64,000 nt of DNA from Bolinopsis microptera. Lineage: Eukaryota; Ctenophora; Tentaculata; Lobata; Bolinopsidae. The translations under genes and the position numbers were made by a program. Under the pieces are notes generated by a model. It had not been told where the DNA came from and ran no database searches. It saw only the letters and a list, made by a program, of their open reading frames with translations. Positions 23,546-34,560 of this stretch are shown one piece after another. The stretch covers positions 8,659,726 to 8,723,725 of the forward strand of contig NC_087074.1 in the NCBI RefSeq assembly GCF_026151205.1. Reading direction: 5' to 3'. The number at the start of each line of letters is the position of its first letter. Position 1 is the first letter of the stretch.

Positions 23546-24238
23546 TAGGGCCTGTCGTGATATCATGGATCGCTTAGGTTCCACCAGGATCTGGTAGTCC
23601 TCATAATTCTGCGGCCTCTATGTTTTGTCATCTCGCACAACTTTAAGAATCTTGTGGATTTGGCATGTGAAAATTTGCAGCCTTCCAGACATTGATTGGG
23701 TTAACGAGTGGTCGTACGTCACCTCAAGATCGGGTGACAGGGGGCTGACCAGGCCAGAACCCAATTGATTGGGTCTGAGGTCACGTGATTATGAGCCTGA
23801 GGTCACGTGACTATGACGTCACCAGACCTTCCTCTCCGTTTCCCGCTCATTGGACCAGGTGAGCTTGCATGCATGTGAATGTGGGTGTAAGAATAGCTGT
23901 ACTGTAGTTTATACCTAATTAAACCGCTATAGAAACCGAAAATTTATCTTCTGGCAGAAAGTTAGAAATTTACCAAAATATCGTCATTGTTTTAAATTTA
24001 TTTTGATGACCATTCCTGACCTAAAATCGCACGAGAAATCGATTAAACTTGGTTTCAGAACTCAACAATGCTTCCTTATGCCTCAAAATCCATGTTTTAT
24101 CGATACAATCAACATCTCGATCCTGTAGTTCAACTTATTACTTAAAGGGTTCAAGTATAGTTACGCGGAAGTAACTCGTAGTCATATATGTGTGAAAAGA
24201 TGCCGATAATACTTCCAGATTATTTCTCGAATAAATTC
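23546..24238 (+). mobile_element. ~694-bp dispersed element, copy 1
   Basis: Begins TAGGGCCTGTCGTGATATCA and ends CTCGAATAAATTC. It is almost identical to 26845-27539 (the main difference is a short indel after GCACAACT), with a third, inverted copy at 32228-32834. No coding capacity of transposase length. Near identity means recent movement or duplication. Its class is not clear; I see no inverted terminal repeat or target duplication. Confidence 0.85.
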
Positions 24239-24429
24239 CAGATTGTTAGGTAGGTGTATCACTCATGATAAAATTCTGCTGTTTATTTTTTAATTGTTAG
24301 TTAGTAACTATAGCACGGCTGATTGTTTTAACGGGTCAAATTTTTAGTTATTACCAAGTATTTATAAGTAATAAATTATGTTAGGATTATTAGATTCCTA
24401 TGGTAATAAACTGCTCTTTCAAGGCAGTG

Positions 24430-24990
24430 TAACATTTATTTATTCTAAATTTTGATTAAAAGATAGGGTCCTTCTACGATTGCGAGACAACGTAACATTT
24501 AGGAATTTTAATGCTTAATATTTATTATAATTATATATGTTTTTGACAGTTTTACCAATTTCATATTTTTACGTTTATAACGGTATTTGTTTTTATAAAG
24601 ACATGCCTATTGTAAGGTCATTAATCTATAAGTATATTAACAATTTGTTAGAAATAATTAGGGCTTGGTGGTTTCTAGTTTTACCGACTTTTAGAAAATT
24701 CTTTATTACCATTTCTAAATTTCATTTAATGGAGTAGACAATTTTAGAACATAATAGATTTGCTGAATTAACAATTGCAATATTAGGTTTCAATACATTA
24801 ATTATAGTTATAGTTCTTTGTAAGTTTTACTGGTTTATATAATAAATAAATATTACACTCAAATGTCAGATCCAAAATTACTTCAAAATATTCTCGGTTG
24901 CGGACTATGGAGATATTTCAACAGAATAATATTGCCAATCTTGTGGGGCTTTCAGATACCATGTCTTTATGAAGAGTTCTAGAAGAACTA
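24430..24990 (+). other. AT-rich block of short hydrophobic frames, origin unknown
   Basis: Three short, closely packed frames with strong A/T third-position bias, the first (24537-24737) Phe/Tyr/Ile-rich and membrane-like, the last (from 24864) beginning MSDPKLLQNILGCG. Spacing and composition differ from the host genes and recall the compact genes of a virus-like insertion, but no hallmark gene is present. If it is one, it is a small broken fossil. Confidence 0.3.
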
Positions 24991-25004
24991 AATTGATTAC
25001 TGGT

Positions 25005-25112
25005 CATTATGATAATTATGATAATTATGATAATTATGATAAATTATGATAATATGATAATTATGATAATTATGATAATTATGATCATTAGATAATTATG
25101 ATAATTATAATA
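25005..25112. repeat. GATAATTAT microsatellite
   Basis: About ten imperfect copies of a 9-bp AT-rich unit GATAATTAT. Confidence 0.9.
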
Positions 25113-25326
25113 ATTAAAATTATAATATGATGATACTGCTGTCTTTACTCTCATCGAACAAACATAATTGGAATTTATTTTAGACTTTTAGATTAGATTA
25201 TAATGCAATAACATACCGACCGCCTAGCCTCTTTCTTAGGACCTAGGTTTAATTATTAAAATACCAAACAAATCGAGTGTGATAGTATAATTCATGTGAT
25301 AAACGAGAAGAATGATACTATCATTA

Positions 25327-26460
25327 TTATATTTTCTTAGTTGTGATCTCGCTATCATAGCTCAGCAAAGGGAAGCCATCCTCATCAAATTTGGTATACC
25401 CCAATATTTCAAAATCTCTGCTATACTTATTGAGAATAATCTGTTTCTGTTCCTCGTTTAGACCAGCCCAATACTGATTAACAAAATCCATACTATCGTG
25501 CGAATCCGTACCCTGTTCTTTTCTTGACCCTGGATACTCAACATGCTCAGTTCCGGTCAGTTTCTGTATCAGTGGAATGTACCGTCCAACTTCTTCGATT
25601 TGAACCACCAGATCGTACGGGAATTGGCAGATACACATATTGTGCCACTGGGGTTGCAAATGCACATCCGACTCCTTTTCTTTGGGCAGTCTATTCTGTA
25701 CGAACAGAGCAAAATCTTCACTGTCCGTGATATTTTGAGGAGCTTTGAAGTATTTGTTGTGTCGAAGTTGCTTGTCTCGAAATGCTGATACCACTCGAAC
25801 TATTGGGTTTCTGATTGCCATGATCTTAACGTATTGATTGAAATCGGCCTCATTTTCGAAGAAATTTGTATTATACACCGTTTTATAGTGCCCCCCTGCA
25901 TTTCGATGAAATTCGTGGTCCTCATCTGTTACACCATCAATACGAAACAGAAACTTTTTAAAACTAGTACTGCCAGTTTTAGGATTACTTCCATAGAGTA
26001 TGTGATACTCTTTCTTTGCTATGAGTAATCGTGGCTTTAAAAACTTATCCCTGAAGTTCCAGACTGTCGATATGTTTCGTGCTGCACAGTTCTCTCTTAT
26101 TTTAGCTAGAATTTTGTGAGACTTTTCCAGTGTATGTTTCTGGAGGTCGGTGAGTTCCGAGTTGTTAATGTGGTAATTGTTATCGTTGGCCGGCTCCACT
26201 CCTAATGTTGATGATTTATTCGTTGAAGCCTCTGTATCAGATATAAGGTTTTGATCTAAAAGTAAGGTCGTATTCTCTATTGAATCCGTGCTTTTACTGT
26301 TAAAGTTTCCCTGAACAGATGAAAACTTATCCTTTTCAGGTTGACTGTTGGTCAAAACTGATATTCCGCTCTGATCTTGATCGTGACTGTAATTAAATAG
26401 CAATAGCAGAAGTAGTCCTAAGGATATGCAAATTAGCACTAATGTCCGGTTTTCTTCCAT
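25327..26460 (-). CDS. Golgi carbohydrate sulfotransferase (Sulfotransfer_2/CHST-like)
   Basis: 377 aa from the ATG at 26460, preferred over upstream in-frame ATGs because the type II signal-anchor (LVLICISLGLLLLLLF, residues 7-22) then sits at the N-terminus. A Ser/Thr/Asn-rich stem (about 23-110) carries several N-x-S/T sites. The catalytic domain has the PAPS 5'-phosphosulfate loop YGSNPKTGSTSFKKF (about 156-170) and the 3'-phosphate site AIRNPIVRVVSAFRDK (about 215-230), then HLQPQWHNMCICQFPYD, which matches the conserved HxxPQ...C.C...YD region of chondroitin and HNK-1 type sulfotransferases. It should transfer sulfate from PAPS to glycosaminoglycan or glycoprotein sugars in the Golgi lumen. 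A single exon surrounded by mobile repeats; the frame is intact. Confidence 0.9.
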   Translation of the reverse strand: MEENRTLVLICISLGLLLLLLFNYSHDQDQSGISVLTNSQPEKDKFSSVQGNFNSKSTDSIENTTLLLDQNLISDTEASTNKSSTLGVEPANDNNYHINNSELTDLQKHTLEKSHKILAKIRENCAARNISTVWNFRDKFLKPRLLIAKKEYHILYGSNPKTGSTSFKKFLFRIDGVTDEDHEFHRNAGGHYKTVYNTNFFENEADFNQYVKIMAIRNPIVRVVSAFRDKQLRHNKYFKAPQNITDSEDFALFVQNRLPKEKESDVHLQPQWHNMCICQFPYDLVVQIEEVGRYIPLIQKLTGTEHVEYPGSRKEQGTDSHDSMDFVNQYWAGLNEEQKQIILNKYSRDFEILGYTKFDEDGFPLLSYDSEITTKKI

Positions 26461-26691
26461 CTTTCTAACCTGCATTATAATTTTTATAATGTTTAGCATT
26501 ATTATTAATATTTTATGCATTAATTTTACCACTAAGGTAAATGTAAAAATCTGAGCGTTTTAAAAGGATACGCACAATGTACACGGTGAACGAAATGAAA
26601 TTTAAAATTGGACAACAGATTTTATTTTCAGAACTGATAATAAGGTAACCCATTGTAGTGGCTCCTCATCAAATATTGTACTACATCATGT

Positions 26692-26743
26692 ATAATTAAT
26701 AGACAATGAACATGCATCTTCATGTCCATTGTCTATTAATTAT
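26692..26743. repeat. Perfect 17-bp stem hairpin
   Basis: ATAATTAATAGACAATG and its exact complement are separated by 18 bp. It lies upstream of the sulfotransferase gene. Confidence 0.85.
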
Positions 26744-26844
26744 TTGATCCAGTACTATCATTATCAATTATGGATAAGATGTGAAATAAAAAGGAGATAA
26801 TTTAAAATAATCCACATGCTATCCTCTCGTGGGCCACCCAGCCG

Positions 26845-27539
26845 TAGGGCCTGTCGTGATATCATGGATCGCTTAGGTTCCACCAGGATCTGGTAGTCCT
26901 CATAATTCTGCGGCCTCTATGTTTTGTCATCTCGCACAACTCTTTAAGAATCTTGTGGATTTGGCATGTGAAAATTTGCAGCCTTCCAGACATTGATTGG
27001 GTTAACGAGTGGTCGTACGTCACCTCAAGATCGGGTGACAGGGGGCTGACCAGGCCAGAACCCAATTGATTGGGTCTGAGGTCACGTGATTATGAGCCTG
27101 AGGTCACGTGACTATGACGTCACCAGACCTTCCTCTCCGTTTCCCGCTCATTGGACCAGGTGAGCTTGCATGCATGTGAATGTGGGTGTAAGAATAGCTG
27201 TACTGTAGTTTATACCTAATTAAACCGCTATAGAAACCGAAAATTTATCTTCTGGCAGAAAGTTAGAAATTTACCAAAATATCGTCATTGTTTTAAATTT
27301 ATTTTGATGACCATTCCTGACCTAAAATCGCACGAGAAATCGATTAAACTTGGTTTCAGAACTCAACAATGCTTCCTTATGCCTCAAAATCCATGTTTTA
27401 TCGATACAATCAACATCTCGATCCTGTAGTTCAACTTATTACTTAAAGGGTTCAAGTATAGTTACGCGGAAGTAACTCGTAGTCATATATGTGTGAAAAG
27501 ATGCCGATAATACTTCCAGATTATTTCTCGAATAAATTC
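26845..27539 (+). mobile_element. ~694-bp dispersed element, copy 2
   Basis: Same ends (TAGGGCCTGTCG and CGAATAAATTC) as copy 1 and almost identical over the whole length. It lies 385 bp upstream of the sulfotransferase start. Confidence 0.85.
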
Positions 27540-27573
27540 ATAAGTAACCTTATAAAATAAATCATTATATTAA

Positions 27574-27905
27574 TTTGACCAAAACCCATAATCATGGGTA
27601 GAGTGTACCGCTGCCAGTGTCTCTCTTTTCCAAACAAAAGGAAATGATATTAATTTGAGGAACCGTCCGCTAATGCAAATTGAAACCGAGAATGAAATCG
27701 GTCGCTCGCTTTTCCGATCCCATTTAATAAGCTTTATTACAATTCGTAAGCCGTGAATGAATGGGAAAAGCGAGCGACCGATTTCATTCTCGGTTTCAAT
27801 TTGCATTAGCGGACGGTTCCTCAAATTAATATCATTTCCTTTTGTTTGGAAAAGAGAGACACTGGCAGCGGTACACTCTACCCATGATTATGGGTTTTGG
27901 TCAAA
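27574..27905. mobile_element. 332-bp foldback element
   Basis: Arms of about 142 bp (27574-27715 and 27764-27905) are perfect inverted repeats, starting TTTGACCAAAACCCATAATC and ending in its complement, around a 48-bp spacer. A MITE-like hairpin unrelated in sequence to the one at 20297. Confidence 0.9.
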
Positions 27906-28920
27906 TATCATCTCTTTTTGATTATAATGTCAGGATAATTTACACAGTCGAAACTTCATTAATAAGGAGGTAATTTCAACGATTTCGAAATTCTGCCTTT
28001 GAAAACGTTTCCTTGTGTTTAGGTAGGTATATCTGTCGATAACCGACTGAATATGGCACTTTTTACTCATTCAAGTTGGCATTAAATTCATATATAATGC
28101 CATTTAAATATCGTGGAAAGCAGAATATATTCGAAATCACGAATGAGCAAAATTCTCACCTTTCGCACGTGCAATCTTTGAGCAGACGTTGCATGCGCAT
28201 ACAATATTGAATCACCGTAAATTTTTGCATAGTGGTATTTAATATATAGTTTAATAAGCATGAAAAGTTTCAGAAGATTTCAAAAAGAACTTGGATCAAC
28301 TCCAAAGTTGATAAAAATCGTGAAAATCAAAATTTTTAGTGGTTTTAGCTATTTTAAATCAATTTGGGCGTGTCCCCACGTGTGCAACTTTTCGATTTTT
28401 AACTTTAAAACTAGCCTATAACACAATTTACACCTTTAAGAAGCAAAATTGAGCTCCACAACCCAAGGGATGGCCCAACACCAGAGAATACTAATTCACA
28501 ACTTTTGTGTTTTTATAAAATTATTCTTTAAAAAAGCACTAACTTCAATAGCAAATATCTTTATGAAGGAGCAAGGTAGGAAACTTTTCCGGTAGATTTT
28601 CGGAATGCTTGAACAATTATCTCAGGTGAAAATGTCCTCAGATTTTGAATATAATTACTCCTTAATGGTGTAAAATTGATTTGAAAATTTCTTACTTTGT
28701 CAAAAATCAAGTTTTAAAAACACTTAATTTGATGACGTCATCAAGTGATGATGATGACGTTAAATTATTTTTCAATACAATGTAAACTGAAGTTTAAACG
28801 ATTATCTTTAAAACCTGTGGTTCGAGATGACTGTATCGTTTATACTTTTGGATATACGGACACTTAAATGTAGGCTACAATTGACTGCCAAAGCGTCTAT
28901 ACATACATATATATTATATA
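27906..28920. other. Unassigned sequence, no gene seen
   Basis: No exon or clear repeat arms. Contains TGACGTCATC (28734), a CRE-like octamer, without a gene nearby. Confidence 0.45.
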
Positions 28921-28921
28921 A

Positions 28922-30570
28922 TAAATAGTTGTTGTTTGGTTTCCCAAAGAGAGTGCTCGACTGCAGTTAAGCAGGAGCATTATAATTCGAACAATTGAAA
29001 CAAATCAAATTGGCGGGCAAACGATCCGTTTCATGATATGTATAAAAACAATCATCAGTGCCAAATAATGAATTGTAGCGCTATGACATGTTGCTCCTTT
29101 ATAAAATAATTTTTATCGATCATGAAACATTTTCAAAATTATCAAAATTTACAAAACTTTTGTTAGTTATGCTCCTTCGACTCGTCGTTGTTGAGCACTC
29201 TCGTTTGATAACCAGAATCAACAATTAACTCTCAAATACGGATCCTAATTCTACCAGCTTCACGGAACTCAGTAAAGAATTTTCCTCTACCACTACACGA
29301 AGGCCAACGCAGTTTACAACTTTAAAAGCCAGAGATATCTTACTACCTTACTTCATAGACAATTTTAAAATTGGGACGGACACAATAAACTGTTTTTTTT
29401 GGAAATTTTGTAAATTTTGATAATTTTGAAAATGTTTCATGATCGATAAAAATTATTTTATAAAGGAGCAACATGTCATAGCGCTACAATTCATTATTCT
29501 ATTTGGCACTGATGATTGGTATTGTTTTTATACATATCATGAAACGGATCGTTTGCCCGCCAATTTGATTTGTTTCAATTGTTCGAATTATAATGCTCCT
29601 GCTTAACTGCAGTCGAGCACTCTCTTTGGGAAACCAAACAACAACTATTTATTAGTTATGCTCCTTCGACTCGTCGTTGTTGAGCACTCTCGTTTGATAA
29701 CCAGAATCAACAATTAACTCTCAAATACGGATCCTAATTCTACCAGCTTCACGGAACTCAGTAAAGAATTTTCCTCTACCACTACACGAAGGCCAACGCA
29801 GTTTACAACTTTAAAAGCCAGAGATATCTTACTACCTTACTTCATAGACAATTTTAAAATTGGGACGGACACAATAAACTGTTTTTTTTTGGAAATTTTG
29901 TAAATTTTGATAATTTTGAAAATGTTTCATGATCGATAAAAATTATTTTATAAAGGAGCAACATGTCATAGCGCTACAATTCATTATTCTATTTGGCACT
30001 GATGATTGGTATTGTTTTTATACATATCATGAAACGGATCGTTTGCCCGCCAATTTGATTTGTTTCAATTGTTCGAATTATAATGCTCCTGCTTAACTGC
30101 AGTCGAGCACTCTCTTTGGGAAACCAAACAACAACTATTTATTAGTTATGCTCCTTCGACTCGTCGTTGTTGAGCACTCTCGTTTGATAACCAGAATCAA
30201 CAATTAACTCTCAAATACGGATCCTAATTCTACCAGCTTCACGGAACTCAGTAAAGAATTTTCCTCTACCACTACACGAAGGCCAACGCAGTTTACAACT
30301 TTAAAAGCCAGAGATATCTTACTACCTTACTTCATAGACAATTTTAAAATTGGGACGGACACAATAAACTGTTTTTTTTGTAAATTTTGTAAATTTTGAT
30401 AATTTTGAAAATGTTTCATGATCGATAAAAATTATTTTATAAAGGAGCAACATGTCATAGCGCTACAATTCATTATTCTATTTGGCACTGATGATTGGTA
30501 TTGTTTTTATACATATCATGAAACGGATCGTTTGCCCGCCAATTTGATTTGTTTCAATTGTTCGAATTAT
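28922..30570. mobile_element. Long-TIR element expanded into a tandem array
   Basis: A left arm (28922-29160) is the inverted copy of sequence that recurs at 29405-29651, 29895-30141 and 30375-30570. Between arms lies a 240-bp core starting TTAGTTATGCTCCTTCGACT. Core plus right arm repeats three times with a 489-490 bp period (starts 29163, 29652, 30142), and the last unit is cut short. So one transposon-like unit with inverted ends was amplified into a satellite-like array. No transposase. Confidence 0.85.
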
Positions 30571-31322
30571 ATATTATATATATATGCTTCACGACAATCT
30601 GTTGTAAAACAGGGGTTCCAGAAAACCCACTTGCCGATACTGCTGAAACATGAAATTTTGTTTACAGTCGATTTGGGCAAGTTCTAGACGCCCTGCAAAG
30701 TTTCAGATCTCTAACTCAATTTTAACACGGTTTTTAAGGCACCTGAATATGGCGATTTTGGGTTTTTTACCTAATTTCGTATAACATGCTGGCGCGTATT
30801 TTGCGCAAATTTCTTAAAAACCTCCATATAACTATTTCTTATTCCTGTCATCTTTAACATTGAATTAGAATGTTTTGAACTTAAATATACCTGCTGAACT
30901 ACTTTCGATGAGTCTTAATGCCTGGAAAACAATAAAGGGGATATAATACTAGTATAGGGGGTAAATAGTATTGTGAATATAAGGGCGACGGTAATGCTTG
31001 CCAGCATTGTGATATAAAAAGTAGTTGTCTTTTCCATTTATACTGTACCAATCGCCGACTCACTTTTAACATTTAGCCTCACCAGCGCAACTTGAATTTT
31101 ATTAGAAATTGTTAACAAAATATTTTAGGAAAGTAGATCTGCTGGATTTGCAAAGTGCTAGTTATAACCAAAGATGGTCACCTTTTTAATTCATAACATT
31201 CCCAGGTAGTAGGTTTACGAAAATTGAAATAACAGACACTTAAAAAAAGCTGCCCAACTGAAATTGCACAAATTGCAATACAACTGCCACATAACACAAG
31301 GTTTTTATACATATAAGTTTAT
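30571..31322. other. Unassigned sequence, no gene seen
   Basis: Short frames only. No recognised repeat or splice-bounded exon. Confidence 0.45.
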
Positions 31323-31412
31323 TTAACGGGTGATACTCGTAAAATATTTGTTCCAAATATTACCTTCGGCGAGTTTAACTCTGCGCACGTCCTGGTAGGT
31401 TATAAACCTACA
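31323..31412 (+). repeat. GGTGATACTCGTAAAAT repeat, copy 1
   Basis: Starts TTAACGGGTGATACTCG and ends CCTGGTAGGTTATAAACCTA, a short hairpin (GTAGGTT ATA AACCTAC). Related copies at 35563, 36525 and 36810. Confidence 0.7.
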
Positions 31413-31458
31413 ATTTTGTTTTAGTTTGTCTACTGCGTAACTATACTTGAACCCTTTA

Positions 31459-32226
31459 TCACCTTAATAACACCAGAATGTGTGTGTGTGTGTGTCTGTC
31501 TGTCTGTCTGTCCGTGTGTAATTTCCGGTCGGTTATACAAAAAAAACGGTAAGAGTTACGGGACTGATTTTTTCGGTATAGTGTCGACAAAACTCTGATG
31601 AAGCCCATAGGAAATTTTTAAAAAAATCGGTCGGTGGTAAGTGGTTTTATTGATGGTTTTGTACCACAAATGTTACATAAAGTTGCTTGAGCAGAACGGC
31701 AAGAGTTACGGGGCCTGCTCTCTCTTTCTCTCGCTCTCTCTCTCATTACTGTGTAATATGTTATCTGCTGCATTTAAGTAGCGTCATAATTGGATTAGCC
31801 CGGAAGATTTGCTGTAATGTTATACCTTAAGCTTATTAGGGGAGGGAGTACTGTTAGTGTTTGGGGTCTGTTTGGACTGCAGAGAGAGAGAGAGAGAGTT
31901 CATACGACAATGTTATGCGTGTTTTCAAATATAATATGCGGGTGTGGTGCGGAGTTAACAAGGGTTAATTTCTATAACGATTTAAATAAAAATAGAAAGC
32001 GGTTCAGGACGGGAGTGATGAGGTGTAATACTCGGTGTTCAGACCTTATGATCATGGAATGTGGTGCCTAATAATGATTAAATTATCCACAAGAAATAAC
32101 TGATTATGAGATTATTGTTTAAGAAACTATTGGGTCACCTAATGCGGGTTTTGACTCAGCGGGTAATTACTCCTACCCTTTTTAACTGCGGCAGTGAAAT
32201 CCCGGCCGTAGGCCGGGTTACACTAG
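31459..32226 (+). mobile_element. Non-autonomous Helitron, inserted into the third ~694-bp element
   Basis: Starts with TC (TCACCTTAATAACACCAG) preceded by A. Ends with a GC hairpin (CCCGGCC GTA GGCCGGG) followed by TTACACTAG and flanked by T, which are the 5' TC, 3' hairpin-plus-CTAG and A/T target hallmarks of Helitrons. A (TG)n(TCTG)n tract lies near the 5' end. The insertion splits the element whose halves lie at about 31433-31458 and 32228-32834, since the intact copies run straight through this point apart from a 2-bp difference. Confidence 0.75.
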
Positions 32227-32227
32227 T

Positions 32228-32834
32228 AAGTAATAAGTTGAACTAGAGGATCGAGATGTTGATTGTATCGATAAAACATGGATTTTGAGGCATAAGGAAG
32301 CATTGTTGAGTTCTGAAACCAAGTTTAATCGATTTGTCGTGCGATTTTAGGTCAGGAATGGTCATCAAAATAAATTTAAAACAATGACGATATTTTGGTA
32401 AATTTCTAGCTTTCTGCCAGAAAATAAATTTTCGGTTTCTATAGCATATAGGGGTTTAATTAGGTATAAACTACAGTACAGCTATACTTACACCCACATT
32501 CACATGCATGCAAGCTCACCTGGTCCAATGAGCAGGAAACGGAGAGGAAGGTCTAGTGACGTCATAGTCATGTGACCTCAGGCTCATAATCACGTGACCT
32601 CAGACCCAATCAATTGGGTTCTGGCCTGGTCAGCCCCCTGTCACCCGATCTTGAGGTGACGTACGACCACTCGTTAACCCAATCAATGTCTGGAAGGCTG
32701 CAAATTTTCACATGCCAAATCCACAAGATTCTTAAAGAGTTGTGCGAGATGACAAAACATAGAGGCCGCAGAATTATGAGGACTACCAGATCCTGGTGGA
32801 ACCTAAGCGATCCATGATATCACGACAGGCCCTA
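32228..32834 (-). mobile_element. ~694-bp dispersed element, copy 3 (inverted, split by Helitron)
   Basis: Inverted and slightly more diverged than copies 1 and 2, ending at CGACAGGCCCTA. A further 26 bp of it lie on the other side of the Helitron (31433-31458). Confidence 0.8.
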
Positions 32835-33067
32835 AAAACATTCTCAAAAATTATAATTTTTTTCTCAAAAAGTAAATATACAACATAATTGTTATTCAAT
32901 CTAAATAGCTAATAATTAACTAATTATAATTATTAACCGCCCCCTTCGACTAGTCAATAACATATTGTTCAATGTAAAAAAACCAATAAGCATACATAAT
33001 TTAACATTACAATTTTTTAAGAGACTTTGAACACAAGGAAATTTATTCCCTAATTTCTTATCGTAAT

Positions 33068-33145
33068 CAATGAAACAAGAAGTTTCAATGAATCAAGAAG
33101 TTTCAATGAAACAAGAGGTTTCAATGAAACAATAAATTTAATTTT
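33068..33145. repeat. TTTCAATGAAACAAGAAG minisatellite
   Basis: About four copies of an 18-bp unit. Two copies of the same motif also precede the first tRNA-Leu (about 23150), part of the duplicated flank. Confidence 0.75.
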
Positions 33146-33222
33146 AGCATATTGTACAGGATTGACAAATTTATAACAATAAAAATATAATGTTCACTTT
33201 GTGTATGAGCCCCAAAAGTTAT

Positions 33223-33305
33223 TACCAGAGATGGGGTTCGAACCCATGCGTGCATCTGCACATTGGAACTTAAGTCCAACTCCTTAACCACTCGGACACC
33301 CTGGT
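33223..33305 (-). tRNA. tRNA-Leu (UAA), copy 2
   Basis: Identical in sequence to the tRNA at 23446-23528, with the same anticodon TAA and an intact cloverleaf. The flank (GAGCCCCAAAAGTTATTACC and upstream AT-rich sequence) also matches, about 9.8 kb apart. Confidence 0.93.
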
Positions 33306-33351
33306 ATGTCAGTAAAGCATTCTCAAAAAGTATAATTTTTTTTTCTCTAAC

Positions 33352-33560
33352 CTAGGTGGCCTAGTGGTTAGAGCATCCGCCTTCTGGGCAGAAGGATCAG
33401 GGTTCGAATCTTAATGTCACAGAGTCTATTGAGTAGCTAAGGATCCATTGGATCTATATGATCTCCTCGGTCGACTCAGACGAATGATAGGAAACCTAAT
33501 GCATAAGTTAAGGGTTAAATGAGGAGAGAAACCTGTTAAAAGTTCAAAAAACTTCCTAAA
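33352..33560 (+). mobile_element. tRNA-derived SINE
   Basis: The head has Pol III A and B boxes (TGGCCTAGTGGTTAGAGCA and GGGTTCGAATC) but no good acceptor stem. It continues into a non-tRNA body and A/T-rich tail. A SINE is more likely than a tRNA gene. Confidence 0.6.
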
Positions 33561-33589
33561 TTTTTTTTTTTAATTTTTTTTTTTTTAAT

Positions 33590-34560
33590 TAGAATATATA
33601 AAATTATTCAAACAATATACACATAATATAGCAATGACCCTATATAAAATCAAACCTTTAAGAATATAAAAAATTCCCTAAACACTCAAAAATTACCCTT
33701 GGCCTTGTGGCTCCAAGTTAAGATCTAGACTGTTTATATTAACAATGTTTTTTCTCGCACCTCTGTCTCCACGGAGAGAAATCACTGTTGTTCTTAGGAT
33801 TTCAAAGCGAAGGCGCTTTCTGATGTAACCTACAGCATCCGAGTACCTCTGGCCAGTGTGGTACTCCATCTTACTGGCCAGCTTTTTTACCAGTCTTTCA
33901 GCTTCACTACCCATTCCACCAGAAGTCGAGAACACTAAAGGTGTGAAGCTTCCTTTCTCCACTTCCAGAACCCTTGCGTTGTAACATCGCTTTTTCTCAT
34001 TTTCATGGGACTGGTACATTGCTGGGATCGATTTGCTTGCATTGGAGGGGGCTGGGGCATGAAATACCCTTACATCAAAATATGCCCTCTCTGAAGCATT
34101 CCAAATCGATCTTGCAGAAATGTCCAGCCTAGCTTGGTCTCCAAGTACTGTTCCCTTAGGCAACTTCAGACCATCAACTGGAAGAAGAACTGGCTCAGTC
34201 TGCACATCCTTGCATTTCACAGTTCCTAAAAACTTCCTAAATACCCCTTTATGCAGTGCATACTGTAAATATATATAAATATATAAATCCATAAAAGTCC
34301 TTTTGAAAACTGTAGATGTTTTTCTTTTAAATTTCAATTGCTATTCATTTTTAATATATAAAATTATTCAAACAATATACACATAATATAGCAATGACCC
34401 TATATAAAATCTACCCTTTAAGAATTTAAACAGTTTCCTAAAAAATCAAAAATTACCCTTGGCCTTGTGGCTCCAAGTTAAGATCTAGACTGTTTATATC
34501 AACAATGTTTTTTCTCGCACCTCTGTCTCCACGGAGAGAAATCACAGTATTCATTTTCAT
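33590..34560 (-). mobile_element. 3' end fragment of a retroelement with nuclease-like domain (fossil)
   Basis: The minus-strand frame at about 33693-34337 carries LDISARSIWNASERAYFDVR, then NENEKKRCYNARVLEVEKGS and FTPLVFSTSGGMGSEAERL, a block I know from the C-terminal nuclease-like region of retroelement polyproteins common in cnidarians (LINE or DIRS type; I cannot say which). About 200 bp at the 3' end (33590-33790) recur in direct order at 34345-34545. Only this terminal part is present, so the element is an incomplete fossil. Confidence 0.55.

Noticed and set aside
26862-27065. 67-codon frame repeated at 32614
   Set aside because: Shared only because both lie in copies of the 694-bp element; no domain.
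33352-33420. A third tRNA gene
   Set aside because: A and B boxes are present but the acceptor stem does not pair and the sequence continues into a SINE-like body.
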